64,000 bases of DNA from Sisyra terminalis (taxonomy: Eukaryota > Arthropoda > Insecta > Neuroptera > Sisyridae): NCBI GenBank assembly GCA_958496175.1, contig OY292278.1:43090001-43154000 (forward strand), read 5' to 3'. The position numbers were made by a program, and so were the translations under genes. The notes under the pieces are model-generated. The model made no database searches, had not been told where the DNA came from, and saw only the letters and a list, made by a program, of their open reading frames with translations. Of the stretch, positions 58,800-64,000 are shown piece by piece (position 1 is the stretch's first letter; the number at the start of each line of letters is the position of its first letter).

Positions 58800-60556
58800 T
58801 TTGTGTATATTCGGTAGGCATGAGAATCGGACGTATAGTATATTTCATACCTCTAGAAGATTAGGGTGTCCCTCAGTATCTTCAACAATTTTTTACGCCT
58901 ACTTGCCTATATATTATTTGTAATCATTGATGGCTGTGATTTGTTTTAAAAAGCGCATAGTAACCGTTTGATTTTGACATTCTCATTTATTGAATTTATG
59001 TGTGAAAATAATTATTTAACCAATTCATATTTTGGTGAGTGTTATAAGTGCACGTTATTTTGACATTTTATTCTGCATTTATTATGTATTACAATGCAGC
59101 TCGTGCAAATTTGTCTACGATTAATTTTATTTTAAAAGAAATATTTTATTTGGATGAGACACAGATCTTACATATGCAAATTTCAAAAGAAAATAATGCC
59201 GTCATAGACGTCACGCAGACGAAGTTGCGGGCATCAGCTAGTAAGGAACAAATTGAACATTGAAGTACTTTTCATTTTTGTTATGGCTTTTGTCAGTATG
59301 GATTCCACACGTTAAGTGAGAAATCAGTTTACTCGTTAGGTAGTGCAGAATGCGAACATTCAGACTTTCAACTGTTAATATGATAAAATAAAGTAGAAGC
59401 TTGAAGGCCAAAATAAGAGAATGGCAGCTTTAAATATGTCGTTCTGGAATTTGGAACCAGTTTAAGGTATTTATTATTTGTTGTCAACTATAAATACATT
59501 AACACCTGTTTTCGAATCCATTAGTGATACCTTTGAGCTTACGTTTTTCTCACATTTTGGCCTTCAAACTTTTACGATGTTATTTCATATCATCAATTAA
59601 GACCAGGTAGAATATTTGCAATTTTAACACCAGCTTGGAATTTTATCAGTTTCGGTCATAATATTGATCATTATGGACCAAAGGTTGATAATTTGAACTT
59701 CAATTTCTGTCTACCTGGATTCTTTCGTACGATTTCAAAACAAGTTTATCGATTTCAATAATATTTTGTTATCAGATAGATTTTAGTGTTTCGCCAAAGA
59801 AAAAGTATAAGGAAGGTTACAAATAAGCCTAATCTAAAAAGTTGTATTAATATTTTATTTTGGTTCTACTTTTAGTTCTAATTTAAAGACAGCTTTCTTG
59901 ATTTAATAGAAACTGTGTAATCAAGTTCAACTTAATTTTCTTTAGAAAAAGAGGTACCTATTAAGTATTTTCTTTTAATTATTAATAATAAAAATAGCAT
60001 TTAGAAGAAGACAAATTAAAATAAACTATTGGATATCCATTTATTAGATTTATTAGATTAATTAATCTTTTAATAAAATTAGCCGGTTTTAAATAAGGGG
60101 TGGCCAACCCAAATGATATTGCGGGCCATTTTAGAAATGCATCCTAACTCCGCGGACTACCATTTAAGTTATATATCTCAAATTCTCTATACTTAATTTA
60201 GGTACGCTGTTAATATTTTTATCTGTGAATGTTTTTATCTACTTTTTGCATCAGTAACATACCTGCGAACCCAAAATATGGCATTTTCATCAGTCAACAC
60301 AATAGCCACTAACTGTCAATACTTCATTACTACAATGGTATAGGCTTTTTATAAGGTATAGCAAATTTTCTTAAAATTTAATTGAAAAATGTATATTTTG
60401 AAGGTATATTATAAAAGGTACAGCAGGGGATGCTGCAAGTTGCTAAGGGAGAAGTTTTTAATGTTCCAAGAACATATTTTTAAATCCTAATTATTTATTA
60501 AGAGCCATTATATATAGACTAGCAGGACAAGTCTGGCCGGTTTAGCTGGTTTTTTA
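58800..60556 (-). mobile_element. Interspersed repeat, copy 3 (inverted)
   Basis: The reverse complement of the 15326-17480 family: head inverse at 60523-60556 (GGACAAGTCTGGCCGG...), degraded hAT-type MITE (GGGGTGGCCAACCCAAATG near 60098), palindromic MITE at 59395-59574, and the TAGGCAAGTAGGGGTAAAAA tail inverse near 58895. A further head-like ACGAAGTTGCGGGCATCAGC at 59219 suggests a second nested copy boundary. Confidence 0.7.
59395..59574. mobile_element. Palindromic MITE, complete copy
   Basis: GAAGCTTGAAGGCCAAAATA to the inverse TTTTGGCCTTCAAACTTT, about 180 bp. The interior matches 40282-40465. Confidence 0.85.
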
Positions 60557-61450
60557 TATTTAGCAAACAAATAAGCAAATTTATTTTGAACAATACCATC
60601 AACTAAAAGATCTAATGTTTCCAATAGTTAATATAATAAAACCAATCTTCGTAATATTTTTTGTGCTGATATTTATAGAATATTTGCCGAAAAGGTGATA
60701 CAATTTCAGAAATATTTTTTTTTTATATTTGGCAATTGTATATTAAGGGTAAAATGTTGTAGAAAGGGAATACAATTATTTTTTAAATCAGAAACAATAC
60801 TAACAACTACAAGGAAATCAAAATCAACAAAATATGAGTACTAGATCACAAAGAGGGTTATTAGAGGGTCAAAAAATCAATTAAAAAGGAACCTGTTTAT
60901 ACCTTCATTCGCCATTGTAAAATCTAAAAACAGATCAATATATGTACAGGGAAATGAAGAGTATACCAAAAGAAGATATTATATCAAAACTAATTCATCA
61001 AAAAACTCCTAACATATTACACATTGTATGATACCTTAAAGACTATGGCTTACTCTAAATTACAGGATAATAAAGGATAAAAATAATTACCAAAATAAAA
61101 TTGGGACATAATTGTAGCATATTCAAACAGCTACATTGTACTAATCCAATGCAGAATTGACAAATTGTAAGGAAAACAAACTAATGTTCTATTTAAAAAA
61201 GTACTCAAGAAAACAGAAACATTCTCAGGAAGCATCTAGTCCTTGACTTATAGCAACCTTAGGAGCAAAAGAACAATATAATTTCAAGGAACACAAATAG
61301 TGAAAAAATAAAAATTTGTTTAAGAATTATCTATGTATGACGGAAAACTCATGAATAAAGGGATTTAATGAATTTTTATATGCATAAATGGCGTTTAATA
61401 TGTTCAGTGTTCTTATAGACATGAATCTAAATATGTAAAATGAAATGTTT
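60557..61450. other. Non-coding DNA with doubtful retroelement traces
   Basis: Broken frames around 60920-61260 vaguely suggest a retroelement gag-like stretch, but no intact knuckle can be read. Otherwise featureless. Confidence 0.35.
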
Positions 61451-61571
61451 ATTAATGGATAATAATATATACATGACTTATGAGACTCAATTTCTTCAAT
61501 TATTAATAAAAGCAAAAAAATAAAGAAGAAATTGAGTCTCATTAGACATGTATATATTATTATCCATTAAT
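61451..61571. mobile_element. Short palindromic MITE, about 48-bp arms
   Basis: ATTAATGGATAATAATATAT, then GAGACTCAATTTCTTC, is inverted with a 25-bp loop. 121 bp, no ORF. It would form a strong RNA hairpin if transcribed. Confidence 0.8.
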
Positions 61572-63434
61572 TTAGTGTGACTCGAAAATAAACAAAATAC
61601 TTAGAAATGTTTATTTAAAAAATGCACTTAATTTGTTATAATCAAGCATAAGTATGAGCATTTAATTGTATCCATATAAGTAATTAAAAATGTGTCAATA
61701 TTAGTGATAGGTAGTTCGAAGTTCACCAGGTCTTGAAGTTTATTTTACTCCTAAATTTACAACTTAGAAAATAAAAACCAGTTTTTCCATATCAATGAAA
61801 ATTTTAAATCCAGATTCTCTACTAAACCAAAATAATAAATACCCAATAAAATACATAAATTCTCCAGCTAATTGTTTTTTAAAAAATATACCAAATGTTT
61901 AGCAAGTATATGAACAAAGCCTGAAATTTCTCCGATTCTAATATTTTCTTGTCACAGGAAAAAAAAGGTGAAAAAAAACCCGGCAAATTTTCTTTTGTCC
62001 TTTTCCTGTAATTTAATCTTGTTCCAAGAGTTTCGTGTCATAAATAATAAATAATTAACGTGAATCAAAATTTCTAGCAGGGTTGAAGCTCTCAGACTGT
62101 GTGATTAAAGTGGAAAGATGAAATTTATATGGCGGAAAATGAGATATCTCCGGCTCAAAATACGATATTTACAATCTGAACATTGTTTTCCAGGTGATTT
62201 GGAAAAGTTTAATTAAAAACTTGTAACGTGCTACATCTAAAATATATATATACATATACAAGTTGCACAATTTTTCTGTCAGCTTTTTTTAAAATTACAT
62301 TCCATATGAATCAAAACAATTTTTTGCCATCCCTCTAAAAGGAACGGGGGATGTAAAGGGGAGAATGATATGAATTCATTTGTCCAATTACACACGAAGA
62401 AAACATAGAACATCTATCGAAACAATGGGGGAATTATTTAAATATGGCATTTAATTGAACGCGAAATGCACTATTGTTTCTGCAAACATTGGTGCACTAT
62501 ATTTGCGACCAAATAGTTGGTATAGTAGTCCCTGCCATGTCATATTACGTATGCGAATAGCACGAAAAGGTTATTTAAGCCGAGTTTTTAATTAAATAAA
62601 CATTTCACCAAATGTTAAATAAATATTAAAATTCAATTTAACAGGTGTTTGCCTTGGATATTTTAAAATTTACACCAAATTTGATTTGTCACACATTTTT
62701 TTTTTTTGATTAATAATTTTTGGAAATTTCATGATTGATTATTGAATTAAAAGCTCTAATTGCTTCAAATCGAGCTTTAGTTTTCTACGTTTAAATGGGA
62801 ATTGATTTGAAATTATTTGGTTTTGGTTGATGATTTTTGTGTGGAAAAAAAATCTTTGTAATAAATTTCAATGGGGATGAAGGTTTCGGGAGCTTTCGCT
62901 GCTTTGTTCCTCAGGGAGGGAGTTTTATTTTTTCTTTCATTTTTACGTCTCTCTTGGAAGCGTCTTAATATTTTTCTTTGCTTTGTGGAATATTTATGTA
63001 ATGCTTCGAGAGAGCAAATGCTTTGAAATTATCATCTGCTACTGACAATTTTTGATTTGCGTGATTGAATAACAATTGAGCTTTGCATGAATTACGACAT
63101 TTGAATTGTGCTTATGTAAAGATTCGGTTGTGATAAAAGGCGTTTGCATGGAGTTGCTGTATCAATTTTTTATTAAAGAGATACAATTGAGTGATGCTTA
63201 CAGTTCTTTTCTTTATGATCCATTTCCTCTCATATATTTCATCTGCTTTCGGTTATTTGAAAACCTAAAAAAAGAAGAAAATATTTATACGAAGAAGAAT
63301 TTAGAAAATCCATAACAAAATTCAAAAGTTCTACAAATTGAAATCATTTTGTTGAAATAGATTAATACAATTTTTAAAAGACTAGGATCAAAAATAATCA
63401 GTTAAAACTTGAGTTTTACTCGCGACGTTTCGGC
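61572..63434. other. AT-rich non-coding stretch ending in a GAAACGTCGC motif
   Basis: No gene recognised; the frame 63106-63315 is featureless. At 63418-63433 the minus strand reads GCCGAAACGTCGCGAG, the GAAACGTCGC string seen in the hammerhead-like palindrome at 18.27 kb. It is cut by the hAT insertion. Confidence 0.45.
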
Positions 63435-64000
63435 CAGTGGCGTAGCTAGGTAACCAAGGGCCCTGGGGCAAATTAAAAAATGGGGCCCCACTGCTACGTA
63501 AACTGATTAGGTTTTATCAAATAAAAATATGAAATATACAAACACTTTAAAAATGCTAAGCTACTTAAGCTCTTTTTTGTGCACTGCAGGGCAGGTAATA
63601 AAAATATTATACAGTAACAACATAAATTACAATTAATACTTGGTGTAGGTTTGGCTAATAAAACGAAATAGAGAAAATTCAAGGGTTTATTATATAAAGG
63701 TCGGGCCTACCAACTGACTAAATAACAATTATATTTAAAATTTTTTCCTAGCTCTAGTTTTCGCAAAAGTTTCAATGACTTCGTTTAAATCCAGGCTTGA
63801 TGCGGTTTTGTTTTCAATTACTATTAGCGATAAATGTCGGAGTCGAGTTTGGTCCATATTATTTCTTAAATAATTTTTTATTATTTTTAATTTGCTAAAT
63901 GATCTTTCAGCTGCTGCAGAAGTGACAGGAATTGTAAAGAATAATAACATTAGTGTAACTACATCCGTTAGGTCACATTCTAGCACTCCAAATTTGCTCA
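63435..64000 (-). mobile_element. hAT transposon, 3' end, continuing past the window
   Basis: The terminus CAGTGGCGTAGCTAGG at 63435 is followed by subterminal GGGCCCTGGGGCA / TGGGGCCCC blocks typical of hAT elements. The transposase C-terminus lies inward on the minus strand, as expected. The other end and the target duplication are outside the window. Confidence 0.85.
63735..64000 (-). CDS. hAT transposase C-terminal dimerisation domain (partial)
   Basis: The frame is open from the window edge to the stop at 63735; the ATG at 63986 is internal. The central motif PVTSAAAERSFSKLK, followed by IKNYLRNNMDQTRLRHLSLI and IENKTASSLDLNEVI, is the conserved C-terminal hAT dimerisation domain, of the type in zinc-finger MYM-type 1-like transposases. 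It ends in a basic TRARKKF tail. No stop interrupts the visible 88 codons, so this may be a fairly intact element. The catalytic DDE core and zinc finger should lie beyond 64000. The domain mediates transposase oligomerisation on transposon ends in the nucleus. Confidence 0.88.
   Translation of the reverse strand, partial: SKFGVLECDLTDVVTLMLLFFTIPVTSAAAERSFSKLKIIKNYLRNNMDQTRLRHLSLIVIENKTASSLDLNEVIETFAKTRARKKF

Noticed and set aside
60920..61290. Possible retroelement gag/zinc-knuckle traces
   Set aside because: Spacing suggestive only after ignoring many stops; no intact cysteine motif can be read.
1..64000. CRISPR arrays, bacterial operons, rRNA or tRNA genes, LTR retrotransposon Gag-Pol
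   Set aside because: No regularly spaced short repeats, no Shine-Dalgarno/operon structure, no cloverleaf or rRNA-like sequence, and no protease/integrase motifs were seen on either strand.

Overview
The window is strongly A+T-rich eukaryotic DNA of arthropod type, most likely from an insect. No bacterial-style gene arrangement is visible. Nothing can be assigned with confidence to a host protein-coding gene. What can be recognised is a dense graveyard of transposable elements: mariner (DD34D), Tc1, hAT, MULE-like foldback, TTAA-target elements, Jockey-, LOA/R1- and RTE-type non-LTR retrotransposons, and several palindromic MITEs and short satellites. This mixture is typical of insects, but order and species cannot be read from it.

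Layout. 0-10 kb: AT-rich non-coding DNA with foldback/MITE elements (1.7-2.4, 3.84-4.06, 6.89-7.14, 8.74-8.89 kb), an RTE-type relic (4.4-4.8 kb, minus) and a 347-bp tandem duplication (7.9-8.6 kb). 10.8-12.7 kb: a Jockey RT tail running into a palindromic module with hammerhead-like hairpins, then a foldback element with a perfect 100-bp inverted repeat. 14.8-21.9 kb: a Jockey RT piece, a 2.1-kb interspersed repeat with nested MITEs, an RTE relic ending in a palindrome, a foldback MITE and a three-unit satellite. 23.6-28.7 kb: three decayed mariner transposases on the minus strand, two inside a 1.1-kb segmental duplication that also carries unidentified coding-like segments. 29-31.4 kb: a direct repeat interrupted by a MULE-like foldback. 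31.8-33.4 kb: a 1.56-kb hAT element with a perfect 8-bp target duplication. 34.6-37.8 kb: a rearranged mariner/RTE cluster. 39.4-42.7 kb: a second copy of the interspersed repeat, then a LOA/R1-type non-LTR element. 44.4-47.6 kb: a 3.26-kb sister of the 31.8-kb hAT, itself invaded by a MULE-like foldback (9-bp duplication) and a TTAA-target element. 48.65-51.56 kb: a palindromic hairpin module, then a hAT relic into which a head-to-head inverted pair of LOA/R1 elements has inserted. 53-56.8 kb: an interspersed repeat, a small GC/CpG-richer island with an unidentified ORF, and a 303-bp satellite. 57.9-58.5 kb: an internally deleted Tc1 element. 58.8-60.6 kb: a third, inverted copy of the interspersed repeat. 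63.4-64 kb: the 3' end of a hAT transposon whose transposase runs off the window.

Almost nothing here looks able to act as a functional gene. The two best-preserved reading frames are the 304-codon RNase H/zinc-knuckle part of the LOA/R1 element (50.24-51.16 kb) and the hAT dimerisation domain at the right edge. The recurring theme is palindromy: more than a dozen long inverted repeats, several placed just downstream of reverse-transcriptase fragments and carrying CTGATGA...GAAA hairpins resembling the hammerhead-like motifs of Penelope-like elements. Nested insertions can be ordered because sister copies in the same window preserve the empty sites.
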